A stretch of 64,000 nucleotides of DNA from Phaeobacter sp. G2 (GCA_025163595.1 CP104100.1:62001-126000); one strand, 5' to 3'; positions 16,911-26,961 are shown, counted from the stretch's first letter. Made by a program: numbers and translations. The notes: generated by a model from the letters alone, not told the origin.

Positions 16911-17576
16911 TCAGAAATCGAGATCGGCGTAATGGGCGGGCGGACGAAAGCCCGAAATCTGATCCGCCAGAATGGACCGAAAAGCCGGACGGGATTTGAT
17001 CTTGGCATACCAGTCCTTGACCACAGCCGAGCGGTTCCAATCCACATCCGAGATATAGTCCAATGACGACAGATGCGCCGCAGCGGCAAAATCTGCCAGG
17101 CTCATCTGATCCCCTGCCAGCCAGCGCCGATGGTCCAGCAGCCAGGTCATATAGTCGAGATGGTATTTGATCGCCTTGGCCCCGGCCTTGACGTTCTTGC
17201 TGTCCGGGTAGCCTTCACCGGTGACCTTCTTGTTGACCCGCTCATAGAGCAGCTTGGAGGTCACTTCCGAATGAAATTTATCGTCAAACCAGCTGACGAT
17301 GCGGCGCACCTCATAACGGCCATCCGGGTCACTGGGCATCAGCGAAGGTGTCGGCCGCGTTTCTTCCAGATACTCGCAGATGGCAGCACTCTCGGACATC
17401 ATTTTGCCATCCAGACGGATGACCGGCACCTTGCCCGCCGGGTTGCGGCGCAAAAAGTCCGGGTCTGCTTCCCAGTACCGCTCTTCAACCAACTCTACTT
17501 CGATCTTCTTCTCCGCCAGGGATAGACGGATTTTCCGACAAAACGGGGAAAGCGGGACATGATAGAGACGTGCCAT
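16911..17576 (-). CDS. Glutathione S-transferase family protein
   Basis: A 221-residue protein with an N-terminal thioredoxin-like domain (LYHVPLSPFCRKIRLSLAEKK, glutathione-site segment NPAGKVPVIRLDGKMMSESAAICEYLE) and an all-helical C-terminal domain (WLAGDQMSLADFAAAAHLS). The SPFC motif provides the catalytic serine or cysteine region. The start is taken at the Met before ARLYHV, matching family N-termini. The natural substrate is not deducible. It lies between mtgA and queG on the same strand with about 70-100 bp gaps. Confidence 0.85.
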   Translation of the reverse strand: MARLYHVPLSPFCRKIRLSLAEKKIEVELVEERYWEADPDFLRRNPAGKVPVIRLDGKMMSESAAICEYLEETRPTPSLMPSDPDGRYEVRRIVSWFDDKFHSEVTSKLLYERVNKKVTGEGYPDSKNVKAGAKAIKYHLDYMTWLLDHRRWLAGDQMSLADFAAAAHLSSLDYISDVDWNRSAVVKDWYAKIKSRPAFRSILADQISGFRPPAHYADLDF

Positions 17577-17645
17577 ATGGTCTTTTGGAACTCCGGGTCG
17601 GACTGCGAGGGACTGATCCAGCAATGCCCTGTGCGCGGCAAAACT

Positions 17646-18386
17646 TCAATGCTCGAAACAGCCCGCACGCCCATCTGCGCGGATGGTGGCCGCTCCATCT
17701 CGAATTTTTGCGGCCCGCCGTTTGAGATTCTGGCTCGGCCGCGCCGCAGAACGTTGTTTTGGATTTGGCAAAACCGCAGCGATCAACGCCGCCTGACGCG
17801 CGTTCAATTCATCTGGACCAACTCCAAAATAGTGCCGCGCCGCCGCCTCCGCACCAAAAATGCCTTCATCCATCTCCGCCACATTCAAATAGACTTCCAG
17901 AATGCGCCGCTTGCTCCAGATCGCTTCCACCACGGGTGTCAGCAGGGTTTCCAGCGCCTTGCGCCCCCAACTGCGCCCCTGCCATAGAAAGACGTTTTTC
18001 ACCACCTGCTGCGACAAGGTAGAGCCGCCACGCTGGCCGCCCTCGGCAAGGGCAGCGCGAATCGCCCGCACATCAATGCCCCAGTGCTGACAAAACCGCG
18101 CATCCTCTGCCGCCACAACCGACCGCGCCAAAACCGGAGCCATGTCCTCCAGGGGTACCCATTCCTGGTCGACATCGCCAAGACGGCGCTTTTCGCTCCA
18201 GATTGTATGGGTGGTTGGTGGGTTCACCACCGAAAACAGCGTGACCAAAAGCACCGCCCCTAGGGCAAATGCAAACACCCCCCGCAGGATCCACCGCCGA
18301 AACCAGCGCAGAGGCTGCGCCAAACGGGCTTTGATCCAGGATTGGCCTGATTTGTTCTTTTTGGTCTTTTTCGCTGCCTTTGCCAT
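17646..18386 (-). CDS. mtgA: Monofunctional biosynthetic peptidoglycan transglycosylase
   Basis: A 246-residue inner-membrane enzyme that polymerises lipid II into glycan strands in the periplasm. A lysine-rich cytoplasmic tail and one membrane helix (about residues 33-53) are followed by the GT51 domain: VVAAEDARFCQHWGIDV carries the catalytic glutamate, RGGSTLSQQVVKNVFL is the second motif, and LEVYLNVAEMDEGIFGAEAAARHYF the later ones. There is no transpeptidase domain, which separates it from class A PBPs. Confidence 0.93.
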   Translation of the reverse strand: MAKAAKKTKKNKSGQSWIKARLAQPLRWFRRWILRGVFAFALGAVLLVTLFSVVNPPTTHTIWSEKRRLGDVDQEWVPLEDMAPVLARSVVAAEDARFCQHWGIDVRAIRAALAEGGQRGGSTLSQQVVKNVFLWQGRSWGRKALETLLTPVVEAIWSKRRILEVYLNVAEMDEGIFGAEAAARHYFGVGPDELNARQAALIAAVLPNPKQRSAARPSQNLKRRAAKIRDGAATIRADGRAGCFEH

Positions 18387-18477
18387 GTCTCTCTATAAGA
18401 TAGCCAAGCCCCCAAAACCAACCAAGAATCGCGGCGCGTTCTTGTGGGCTCCGCCGCGAGGAAGCGCAGCCCAAAAA

Positions 18478-18508
18478 CAAAAAGCCCCGCAAGCGACCAG
18501 CTTGCGGG
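18478..18508 (-). terminator. Rho-independent terminator of gltB
   Basis: On the minus strand the stem CCCGCAAGC/GCTTGCGGG (18500-18508 with 18486-18494) has a 5-nt loop and runs into a CTTTTTG tail. It is 30 bp beyond the gltB stop codon. Confidence 0.85.
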
Positions 18509-18538
18509 ACAATTTTGTAACAGCAGATCTGTCTGGGC

Positions 18539-21500
18539 TTATTCAGCCGGAACCGCTGATTGTTCCAGGCTCAAAGGATGCGCCAGCTTGTCCAGCATCT
18601 CGGTTGGGCAGACCTGCAGGAAGTTGCCCTTCTCCAGATCCCAATTCTGCAGGATCTCTGCTGCTTTGCCGCTTCCGGTCTCTTCCAGATGCCGCTCGAT
18701 CAACGTTTTCAGCTGGCTTTCCCAATGCGCCACAGTCACCGCACAGGTTACCAGACCTTCCATATTCATCATGGTCTGTGCCTTGCCTTCTGGATCATAG
18801 AGATAGGCCATGCCACCGGTCATACCAGCGCCAAAGTTGGCGCCGATCGAGCCCAAAATCACTGCTACACCACCGGTCATGTATTCACAGCCGCAAGCGC
18901 CACAGCCCTCGATCACCACCGACGCACCGGAGTTGCGCACCCCAAAGCGTTCACCGGCACGGCCCGCCGCAAAAAGATACCCATCGGTGGCACCATAAAG
19001 AACGGTATTGCCGACAATGGTATTCTCGCTGGCCGTCAGCGGCGAAGACATCGGCGGGCGCACCACAATGGTCCCCCCTGACAGGCCTTTGCCAACATAG
19101 TCGTTTGCATCACCAGAGACTTCCAGCTTCAGCCCCGGTGCCGCAAAGGCCCCCAGCGACTGCCCGGCAGAGCCCTGCAGTTTCACCGTCAGGTGATCCG
19201 GCTGGAAGGCATTGCGCATGCCAAAGTTGCGCACGATATGGCTCGAGGTGCGGGTACCCACGGAACGATGGGTGTTCTGCACCGCATAGGACAGCTGCAT
19301 CTTTTCGCCATCCTGCAAGAAACGCGCCGCATCGCGGACAATTTCGCTGTCCAGCGTATCCGGCACCGCGTTGCGCTCCTTATCGCGATTGTAGACGATA
19401 TCAGCCGCGCCATCGACAGTGATCAGCAGCGGGTTCAGGTCGAGGTCATCGAGGTGGGCCGAGCCACGCGACACCTGCGCCAGCAGATCCGCACGACCGA
19501 TGATGTCATCCAAACTGCGCGCGCCGATAGAGGCGAGAATTTCCCGCACCTCCTGCGCATAGAAGGTGATCAGATTGACAACCTTATCCGCATTGCCGGT
19601 GAACTTGCCCCGCAGTGCTTCATCCTGGGTACAGACACCCACAGGACAGGTGTTGGATTGGCACTGACGCACCATGATGCAGCCCATGGCAATCAGCGCC
19701 GCGGTGCCAATGCCGTATTCCTCGGCGCCCAGCATCGCCGCCATAACGATGTCGCGCCCGGTGCGCAGGCCACCATCGGTCCGCAGGGTGACGCGTTCAC
19801 GCAGGTTGTTCATCGCCAGCACCTGATGCGCCTCGGTGAGGCCCATTTCCCAGGGCAGACCCGCGTATTTGATCGAGGTCGCAGGCGAGGCCCCGGTACC
19901 GCCATTGTGGCCCGAGATCAGGATGATGTCGGCCTTGGCCTTGGCCACGCCAGCCGCGATGGTGCCGACCCCGGAAGAGGCCACCAGTTTCACGGTCACC
20001 TTGCAGCGCGGGTTGATCTGTTTCAGATCGTAAATCAGCTGCGCCAGATCCTCGATCGAATAGATATCGTGGTGCGGCGGTGGTGAGATCAGGGTCACAC
20101 CCTTGGTCGAGTGGCGCAGACGGGCAATCAGATCGGTGACCTTCATCCCTGGCAACTGGCCACCCTCACCGGGCTTGGCCCCCTGGGCCACCTTGATCTC
20201 CAGCTCTTCGCACTGGTTCAGATATTCAGCAGTGACGCCAAAGCGCCCCGAGGCCACCTGTTTGATCTTGGCAGACGGGTTGTCGCCATTGGGCTCCGGT
20301 ACAAAATGCGCCGGATCTTCGCCGCCTTCGCCCGAATCGGACTTGGCGCCGATGCGGTTCATCGCAACATTCAGGGTCTTGTGGGCCTCAGGCGACAGGG
20401 CGCCCAAGGACATGCCCGGCGTGACAAACCGTTTGCGGATCGAGGTGATGCTTTCCACCTCTTCAATCGGCACGGCTTTGCCCATGGGCTTGATGTCCAA
20501 GAGATCACGCAAATGGATTGGCGGGTTGCTTTGCATCTTTGCGGAATACTGCTTCCACATCTCAAACGAGGCACGGTTGCAGGCCATTTGCAGCATATGC
20601 ATCGAGCTTGCTTCCCAGGCATGTGTCTCGCTCGACTTGCGGGCCTTGTAGAACCCACCGATGGGCAGGATGTTTTCTGCACCCTTCCAGCCCTTAGCAT
20701 GAATCTCCTCAGCCTTGACCTGAATACCGCTGACACCGATGCCGGAAATCCGGCTGGTCATACCAGGGAAGAACTCAGCACACATAGCACGGGACAGGCC
20801 AACGGCCTCAAAGTTCAGACCACCGCGATAGGAGGAGATCACCGAGATACCCATCTTCGCCATGATCTTGAGCAGACCCTGGTCGATGGCATCGCGGTAG
20901 CGCGCCACGTTTTCAGTCAGAGTACCATCCAGCAATCCGCGCTCGATGCGATCCGCCAGCGAATCCTCGGCCAGATAGGCGTTCACCACGGTGGCGCCAC
21001 AGCCAATGAGCACGGCAAAGTAATGGGGATCGACACATTCCGCCGCCCGCACATTGAGCGAGCAGAAGGTGCGCAGCCCCTTGCGGGTCAGATGCGAATG
21101 CACCGCAGAGGTCGCCAGGATCATCGGCATCGCCACACGGGTTGCATCCGAGAACTGATCGGTCAGCACCAAGTGACCAGCCCCCGAGCGCACCGCGTCT
21201 TCGGCCTCGGCGCGGATACGGTCCAGGGCCTTGCTCAGCGATCCTTCGGCGGGATCAAAGGAGCAGTCGATCTCGACCAGGGGCGCGTTGAACTGATCAG
21301 CCAGTTTGTCCCACTGGGCATTGCCGACAAAGGGGCTTTCCAGCACCACAATTTCGGTCTGACTGCTGTCTTCATCCAGCACGTTCTTGAGATTGCCAAA
21401 GCGGGTCTTCAGCGACATCACCCGGAATTCCCGCAAGCTGTCGATGGGCGGGTTGGTCACCTGGCTAAAGTTCTGGCGGAAGAAATGCGACAGTGGACGG

Positions 21501-23071
21501 TACTGTTTGGACAGCACAGCCGAGGGCGTGTCATCCCCCATCGAGGCCAAGGTCTCTTTGCCATCTTCGGCCATCGGAGACAGGATCTGCTCCAGCTCTT
21601 CGATGGTATAGCCAGCGGCCACCTGACGGCGACGCAGTTCATCACCGCTAAAGATCGGCACCTCGGTCACAGTGGCAAGGGTGGAATCCACATCGTTGAT
21701 CTTGCTTACCCAGTCACCAAAGGGCAGCGCCGCAGAGAGTTTATTCTTGATCGCGGTATCGTGGTAGAGCTTGCCCTTCTTCATATCCACAGCCAGCATC
21801 TGGCCGGGGCCAAGCGCGCCTTTTTCCACCACCGATGCTTCGTCGATTGGCACCATGCCCGCCTCGGAACCGGCAATCAGCAGGCCATCACCGGTCACCA
21901 CATAGCGCATTGGGCGCAGACCGTTCCGGTCCAGGCCAGCGCAGACCCAGCGACCATCGGTCATCGCCAGGGCAGCAGGGCCATCCCAGGGCTCCATCAC
22001 CGAGTTGCAGTAGGAATACATGTCGCGCCAGGCCTGTGGCAGCTCGACCGCCTGTTTCGACCAGCTTTCGGGCACCAGCATAGTTTTGGCCATCGGCGCA
22101 GAGCGACCGGCGCGCACCAGAACCTCGAACACGCCGTCCAAAGCCGCCGAATCAGAAGCACCGCCTGCGATGATCGGTTTGATGTCTTCGGCGTGGTCGC
22201 CAAAAGTGGCGCTGGCCATGCGGATTTCATGGCTCTTCATCCAGTTGACGTTGCCCTTCAGGGTGTTGATCTCGCCGTTATGGGCCAGCATGCGGAAAGG
22301 CTGCGCCAACCACCACTGCGGGAAGGTATTGGTAGAATAGCGCTGGTGATAAATCGCAAAGGAGCTCTCGAAACGCTCATCCATCAGGTCGGGGTAGAAG
22401 ACCGCAACCTGTTCAGCCAGCATCATGCCTTTGTAGATGATCGAGCGACAAGACAGCGACGCCAGATAAAGCTCGCCGATGCCTGCTGCGGCGGCGGCCT
22501 TTTCGATGCGGCGACGGATCACATAAAGCTCGCGCTCGAATGTATCCTCGTCCACCCCCTTGGAGTTCGAGATCAGAATCTGTTCGATCTCGGGGCGGGT
22601 GGCGTTAGCTTTTTCGCCCAGGCAGGTCACATCAACGGGCACATGACGCCAGCCATAGATGTAATAGCCCATACGCAGCACTTCGGTTTCAACGATGGTC
22701 CGGCAGGTTTCCTGGGCACCAAAATTTGTGCGTGGCAGAAAGACCTGACCAACCGCCATCAGCTGATCTTCGCGGGGCTCATGACCGGTACGTCTGATTT
22801 GATCATAAAAGAAGGGAGCCGGGATCTGCACGTGGATCCCAGCGCCGTCGCCGGTTTTCCCGTCGGCATCAACGGCGCCACGGTGCCAGATCGCTTTCAG
22901 CGCATCAATACCAGCTTCAACCACACTGCGGCTGGCCTTGCCTTCAACGGCAACCACCAGGCCCACACCACAGGAGGAATGTTCTTCTTCCTCAGTATAA
23001 AGACCATTGTCGGCCATCCACTTGCGCTTGGTTTCCTCGGCGCGGACCCAGTCAGCATCAAATTTGGTCAT
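18539..23071 (-). CDS. gltB: Glutamate synthase (NADPH) large subunit
   Basis: A 1510-residue subunit that makes two glutamates from glutamine and 2-oxoglutarate. Cys34 in HSSCGVGLV is the class II amidotransferase nucleophile exposed after removal of a 33-residue propeptide. The central and FMN-binding domains follow (ISPPPHHDIYSIEDLAQLIYDL, GHNGGTGASPATSIKYAG), then the 3Fe-4S cysteine motif CIMVRQCQSNTCPVGVC, and the beta-helix GXGXG domain closes the chain (GGTIVVRP). CGGAG lies seven bases before the ATG. It is the last gene of an unusual operon that begins with gltD at 25866. Confidence 0.96.
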   Translation of the reverse strand: MTKFDADWVRAEETKRKWMADNGLYTEEEEHSSCGVGLVVAVEGKASRSVVEAGIDALKAIWHRGAVDADGKTGDGAGIHVQIPAPFFYDQIRRTGHEPREDQLMAVGQVFLPRTNFGAQETCRTIVETEVLRMGYYIYGWRHVPVDVTCLGEKANATRPEIEQILISNSKGVDEDTFERELYVIRRRIEKAAAAAGIGELYLASLSCRSIIYKGMMLAEQVAVFYPDLMDERFESSFAIYHQRYSTNTFPQWWLAQPFRMLAHNGEINTLKGNVNWMKSHEIRMASATFGDHAEDIKPIIAGGASDSAALDGVFEVLVRAGRSAPMAKTMLVPESWSKQAVELPQAWRDMYSYCNSVMEPWDGPAALAMTDGRWVCAGLDRNGLRPMRYVVTGDGLLIAGSEAGMVPIDEASVVEKGALGPGQMLAVDMKKGKLYHDTAIKNKLSAALPFGDWVSKINDVDSTLATVTEVPIFSGDELRRRQVAAGYTIEELEQILSPMAEDGKETLASMGDDTPSAVLSKQYRPLSHFFRQNFSQVTNPPIDSLREFRVMSLKTRFGNLKNVLDEDSSQTEIVVLESPFVGNAQWDKLADQFNAPLVEIDCSFDPAEGSLSKALDRIRAEAEDAVRSGAGHLVLTDQFSDATRVAMPMILATSAVHSHLTRKGLRTFCSLNVRAAECVDPHYFAVLIGCGATVVNAYLAEDSLADRIERGLLDGTLTENVARYRDAIDQGLLKIMAKMGISVISSYRGGLNFEAVGLSRAMCAEFFPGMTSRISGIGVSGIQVKAEEIHAKGWKGAENILPIGGFYKARKSSETHAWEASSMHMLQMACNRASFEMWKQYSAKMQSNPPIHLRDLLDIKPMGKAVPIEEVESITSIRKRFVTPGMSLGALSPEAHKTLNVAMNRIGAKSDSGEGGEDPAHFVPEPNGDNPSAKIKQVASGRFGVTAEYLNQCEELEIKVAQGAKPGEGGQLPGMKVTDLIARLRHSTKGVTLISPPPHHDIYSIEDLAQLIYDLKQINPRCKVTVKLVASSGVGTIAAGVAKAKADIILISGHNGGTGASPATSIKYAGLPWEMGLTEAHQVLAMNNLRERVTLRTDGGLRTGRDIVMAAMLGAEEYGIGTAALIAMGCIMVRQCQSNTCPVGVCTQDEALRGKFTGNADKVVNLITFYAQEVREILASIGARSLDDIIGRADLLAQVSRGSAHLDDLDLNPLLITVDGAADIVYNRDKERNAVPDTLDSEIVRDAARFLQDGEKMQLSYAVQNTHRSVGTRTSSHIVRNFGMRNAFQPDHLTVKLQGSAGQSLGAFAAPGLKLEVSGDANDYVGKGLSGGTIVVRPPMSSPLTASENTIVGNTVLYGATDGYLFAAGRAGERFGVRNSGASVVIEGCGACGCEYMTGGVAVILGSIGANFGAGMTGGMAYLYDPEGKAQTMMNMEGLVTCAVTVAHWESQLKTLIERHLEETGSGKAAEILQNWDLEKGNFLQVCPTEMLDKLAHPLSLEQSAVPAE

Positions 23072-23083
23072 GAGGTTCTCCGA

Positions 23084-23920
23084 TCAATTAGTGGCATAGC
23101 TTGTCGCAAGCTGGGCATGTGTTGCCCGATTGTTGTTAAGGTCTTCAGCGCGCTCTCCCAGCCTTCGTGGTAGGGCGCTGATTTTCTGCATCAGACTGCG
23201 CATTCTCGTTCGATCATTCATCCAGGCTGCATCGACAATCGGATACAACACACCTGCCTCTCGTAGAGGATCGATGACATCATGGCTGCTACGATCGGCC
23301 AGGAAATGGTCAATTTGGGCCCCCTGAGCAAAGGCCTGCCAGTGCAGGCTATCCTCTGCATTCCAGCGGCCATGCAACAGGGTATACTGTATCTGAGACC
23401 CCAAGGTCTCATTCAGTGAGGGGCGGGAAAACTCGGGGATCCGTGCACGGGCCTCAGCCCAGCGAAGATCGGTGGGAAAGGTCTCCGGGCGCGGGCAATA
23501 CTGCGGTGCAAAGGCCAGGGCACAATCGGCTCCGATCTCGGCCGCATAGGACATTGCACCATAGCCGCCCATGGAAACGCCGACTGTCATCAACCGTGTC
23601 AGCCGGTGGCGCGCGACATACTCAGAAATCGCCCGCAGAACCGCCGATGAGAAATCGCGCCCCTGAAACCACCCCTGACGACGGTCGGTCACAAATATAC
23701 AATGGCGCGCGCCCTGGTTTGAAGCACTGGCTGCAAATTCCAGCAGGCCGCGCTTCGCCGCATTGGCGTGATAGCTGGTGAAAACCACAATCCCACCGCC
23801 TTCTACACCGTCTTCGCGGCCCGCAAGCGCGCGAATATCCGCCCCAGCCTCATCACAGAGGCTGCGTGACTTCAGGCGAAACATTGCCTGACGGAGTGAT
23901 TTGCGGATCCCGATTTTCAT
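23084..23920 (-). CDS. Alpha/beta-hydrolase-like protein of unknown function
   Basis: A 278-residue protein with a serine-hydrolase elbow GVSMGGYGA near residue 125, preceded by a beta strand (LTRLMTVG) and followed by LAFAPQYC. A late SSHDVIDPLREAGVL could supply the catalytic histidine. It has no signal peptide. The fold looks like the small esterase domains found beside polysaccharide genes, but I cannot name a substrate. It lies 12 bp before gltB and 26 bp after the GFA gene, so it is carried in the glutamate synthase operon. Confidence 0.7.
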   Translation of the reverse strand: MKIGIRKSLRQAMFRLKSRSLCDEAGADIRALAGREDGVEGGGIVVFTSYHANAAKRGLLEFAASASNQGARHCIFVTDRRQGWFQGRDFSSAVLRAISEYVARHRLTRLMTVGVSMGGYGAMSYAAEIGADCALAFAPQYCPRPETFPTDLRWAEARARIPEFSRPSLNETLGSQIQYTLLHGRWNAEDSLHWQAFAQGAQIDHFLADRSSHDVIDPLREAGVLYPIVDAAWMNDRTRMRSLMQKISALPRRLGERAEDLNNNRATHAQLATSYATN

Positions 23921-23946
23921 AGTCAGTCAGCAAAGATCACAGTGAC

Positions 23947-24387
23947 CTAGCTATCCCCTTCTTCTTCTGCTGCCGCCCGAAAGGCTTTCATTACATCTGC
24001 TTCGGTCATTTGCCGTTGGTTTCCAGCAAAGGCGTAGCCTTCGGGTTTCTTGTCGATAAAAAACTCCAGGTCGAGCGTGGTCCCGCCTGCATTGTCAAAG
24101 AGGCCAGCCGCCATATTGGTTTGGCCGTGGAGCTCACCGGGGACCGTCATCCGATACCAAAGCATCGAACCGCACTCAGAACAAAAGGCGCGCTCTGCCC
24201 AGTCTGATGAGACAAAGGTCTTTACCGGCCCCAAAGCAGCATAGCCAGAGGCCGCCGGGATGGTCATCAGAGCCGAACTGGTCCAGCGGCGGCACATGTC
24301 GCAGTGACAGGCACGCAAGGTATTTTGCGCCGGTGTCATCGAGACAGTGACGGCGCCGCACATGCAATTGCCCTTCAATTCACTCAT
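23947..24387 (-). CDS. GFA (glutathione-dependent formaldehyde-activating-like) family protein
   Basis: A 146-residue zinc protein of the GFA/CENP-V fold. The ligand set is clear: GNCMCGAV at the N-terminus, ACHCDMCRRW near residue 30 and FCSECGSMLWYR near residue 70. Despite the family name, most members have no proven formaldehyde activity. It lies between gltD (33 bp upstream) and the alpha/beta hydrolase (26 bp downstream), all on the minus strand, so co-transcription is likely. Confidence 0.85.
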   Translation of the reverse strand: MSELKGNCMCGAVTVSMTPAQNTLRACHCDMCRRWTSSALMTIPAASGYAALGPVKTFVSSDWAERAFCSECGSMLWYRMTVPGELHGQTNMAAGLFDNAGGTTLDLEFFIDKKPEGYAFAGNQRQMTEADVMKAFRAAAEEEGDS

Positions 24388-24420
24388 GACCCATGGCTCC
24401 CTTGCGGTGGCTTTTCCAGG

Positions 24421-25866
24421 TTACTCGGCCGCAACCTGTGCAGCAGCACTGTTGAAACGCTCAACCAGAGCATCAGCGCAGTCGCGGCCGTCCTTGATGG
24501 CCCAGACCACCAGCGAGGCACCGCGCACGATGTCACCAATGGCATAGACGCCGTCCAGATCGGTGGCTCCGGTGCGGAACGCGGCCTTGACTGTGCCCCA
24601 GCGGGTCACCGGCAGGTCGGGCTGACCCCAAAGAGTGGGCAGGTCTTCGGGTTCAAAGCCCAGCGCCTTGATCACCAGATCGGCCTCTTCGACGTAGTCC
24701 GCGCCCTCGATCACTTCAGGAGCCTGACGGCCCGTTGCATCGGGCTGGCCCAGGCGCATCTTTTGCACCATGACACCAGCAACCTTGCCACTGTCATCGG
24801 TAAAGCCCTTGGGCGCGGTCAGCCATTCAAACTGTACGCCTTCTTCTTCGGCGTTCTGGGTTTCACGCTGCGAGCCGGGCATATTGGCGCGGTCACGACG
24901 GTACAGACATTTGACCGAGGTCGCGCCCTGACGGATCGAGGTCCGCAGGCAGTCCATCGCGGTGTCACCACCGCCGATAACCACAACCTTTTTGCCCTTT
25001 GCGTTCAGGGTGCCGTTTTCAAACTCTGCAACAGTATCGCCAAAATTCGAGGCCCGGTTGGCTGCGGTCAGGAAATCAATCGCTTTGACGATGCCAGTGG
25101 CCCCCGAGCCCGGCGTTTCCAGATCGCGGGATTTGTACACGCCTGTGGCGATGATCACGGCGTCATGTTTGGCGCGAATCTCATCAAAGGTGATGTCGGT
25201 GCCGATGTTGCAGTTCATCACAAAGGTGACGCCGCCATCCGCCAGCAGCTGGTTGCGGCGCATCACCACGTCTTTTTCCAGCTTGAAGCCGGGAATACCA
25301 TAGGTGAGCAAGCCACCCGCGCGGTCGTAGCGGTCATACACAGTCACCTGGATGCCAGCCTTGCGCAGCATGTCCGCTGCCGCCAGACCACCAGGGCCGG
25401 CACCGATGATGCCAACGCTTTCGCTGCGCTCCTGCGCTGGGGCGTTGGCTTTGACCCAGCCTTTGTCCCAGGCAGTATCGGTGATGTATTTCTCAACAGC
25501 GCCAATGGTGACGGTGCCATGGCCGGACTGTTCAATCACACAGTTGCCTTCGCACAGCCGGTCCTGCGGGCAGATGCGACCGCAGATCTCGGGGAAGGTA
25601 TTGGTGGCCTGGGAGGTCTGATACGCCTCTTCCAGACGGCCAGTAGCGGTCAGACGCAGCCAGTCAGGAATATTGTTGTGCAACGGGCAATGAGACTGGC
25701 AATAGGGCACACCACACTGGCTGCAGCGACTGGCCTGCTCTTCTGCCTTGGCCGCAGCGTACTCCGAATAGATCTCGTCAAAGTCTTCGCGACGGGTGTC
25801 AGCGGCACGCTTTTGCGGCATATCGCGATCAATCTTCACGAATTTGAGCATCGGTTGCTTGGCCAT
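24421..25866 (-). CDS. gltD: Glutamate synthase (NADPH) small subunit
   Basis: A 481-residue flavoprotein that feeds electrons from NADPH to GltB. The N-terminal cysteine clusters CSQCGVPYCQSHCPLHNNIP and CGRICPQDRLCEGNC bind two 4Fe-4S centres. The FAD site is IIGAGPGGLAAADMLR and the NADPH site VVIGGGDTAMDCLR. I chose the ATG before AKQPMLKFV because AGGGAG precedes it by seven bases. It leads the gltD-GFA-hydrolase-gltB series; in most bacteria gltB and gltD are adjacent. Confidence 0.95.
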   Translation of the reverse strand: MAKQPMLKFVKIDRDMPQKRAADTRREDFDEIYSEYAAAKAEEQASRCSQCGVPYCQSHCPLHNNIPDWLRLTATGRLEEAYQTSQATNTFPEICGRICPQDRLCEGNCVIEQSGHGTVTIGAVEKYITDTAWDKGWVKANAPAQERSESVGIIGAGPGGLAAADMLRKAGIQVTVYDRYDRAGGLLTYGIPGFKLEKDVVMRRNQLLADGGVTFVMNCNIGTDITFDEIRAKHDAVIIATGVYKSRDLETPGSGATGIVKAIDFLTAANRASNFGDTVAEFENGTLNAKGKKVVVIGGGDTAMDCLRTSIRQGATSVKCLYRRDRANMPGSQRETQNAEEEGVQFEWLTAPKGFTDDSGKVAGVMVQKMRLGQPDATGRQAPEVIEGADYVEEADLVIKALGFEPEDLPTLWGQPDLPVTRWGTVKAAFRTGATDLDGVYAIGDIVRGASLVVWAIKDGRDCADALVERFNSAAAQVAAE

Positions 25867-26118
25867 GGGCGAACTCCCTAGTTTAGCTGGCTGCGACAGG
25901 CCCGAATAAGAGCGCTGCGGTATATTGGTCAACAATGCTGACCTAAAATGACCAGCTTCTACCCCTGATACTGCTTATCGCCGGAATGTACAGTAATTTT
26001 GAGTCCGATTCGGTCCTAAAAGCTCCCTTCCCTATCCAACAGCAAGATTTATACAGAGACATGCTACCCCGGCCCTGCCCCGACTCAGCCAGGGAACCTC
26101 AGTCCAGGACTTTATTTT

Positions 26119-26925
26119 ATGCCATTTTTACAGCTTGTACTTGTCGCGCTGATCCAGGGGATTACCGAATTTCTCCCGGTTTCCTCCTCCGGCCACCTGA
26201 TTCTCCTGCCTGGATTGACCGGCTATTCAGATCAGGGCCAGGTGATCGATGTCGCCGTCCACCTCGGCACTCTGGCGGCGGTGGTGATCTTTTTTTGGCG
26301 CGATGTGCGCATGGGTCTGGTTGGACTGACCCGCCTTGCCTGCGGGCGGGCCGATACCGAAGGGGCCCGGCTGGCCCTGGGATTGATCATCGCCACCATC
26401 CCCACGGTACTGTTTGGTGCTTTCCTGCATTTTTCCGGTCTCAGCGACGCGCTGCGTTCACCAGCGGTGATTGGCTGGACAATGCTGGTCTTTGGCATCG
26501 TGCTGTATATCGCCGATCAAAAAGGCCGCGAGCAAAAGATCGCCAGTGACTGGGGAATACGGGATGCGCTGATCATGGGGCTTTGGCAGATGATCGCGCT
26601 CATCCCAGGCACCTCGCGCTCTGGTATAACCATCACCGGTGCGCGTCAGCTGGGCTACAAACGTGAAGATGGCGCCCGCATCGCCATGCTGATGTCAATT
26701 CCCACCATTATCGCCTCGGGCGTGCTGCTGGGCACAGAAGTGGCGCTAGAGGCCAATATGGCGCTGATCCGCGACGCGGGCATTGCAGCGCTTCTGGCGA
26801 TGCTCTCGGCGCTGGCAGCGCTGAGCCTGATGATGCGGCTGCTGCGCTCGGTCAGCTTTACCCCCTATGTCATCTACCGGGTGATTCTGGGCCTGGTTCT
26901 GCTCGGCTATGCTTACGGAGCCTAG
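26119..26925 (+). CDS. uppP: Undecaprenyl-diphosphatase
   Basis: A 268-residue inner-membrane enzyme that dephosphorylates undecaprenyl pyrophosphate to recycle the lipid carrier for cell-wall and polysaccharide synthesis. The BacA signature is present: LIQGITEFLPVSSSGHLIL at the N-terminus and LIPGTSRSGITITGARQLG in the second half, with about eight hydrophobic helices. Its 3' terminator hairpin has been split by the insertion element that begins at 26981, so transcripts may now read into the element. Confidence 0.94.
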   Translation: MPFLQLVLVALIQGITEFLPVSSSGHLILLPGLTGYSDQGQVIDVAVHLGTLAAVVIFFWRDVRMGLVGLTRLACGRADTEGARLALGLIIATIPTVLFGAFLHFSGLSDALRSPAVIGWTMLVFGIVLYIADQKGREQKIASDWGIRDALIMGLWQMIALIPGTSRSGITITGARQLGYKREDGARIAMLMSIPTIIASGVLLGTEVALEANMALIRDAGIAALLAMLSALAALSLMMRLLRSVSFTPYVIYRVILGLVLLGYAYGA

Positions 26926-26961
26926 GGGCTGACCCCTATTCATGGGCACATGGCAAAAGTA

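Noticed and set aside
20111-23173. 1,020-codon open frame antisense to gltB
   Set aside because: It lies wholly across gltB and has the same shadow composition as other antisense frames. It lacks motifs and any promoter or ribosome-binding context.
25986-26549. 187-codon ORF overlapping uppP
   Set aside because: It is a shifted-frame shadow of uppP, rich in Arg and Pro, with no motif. The uppP frame is certain.
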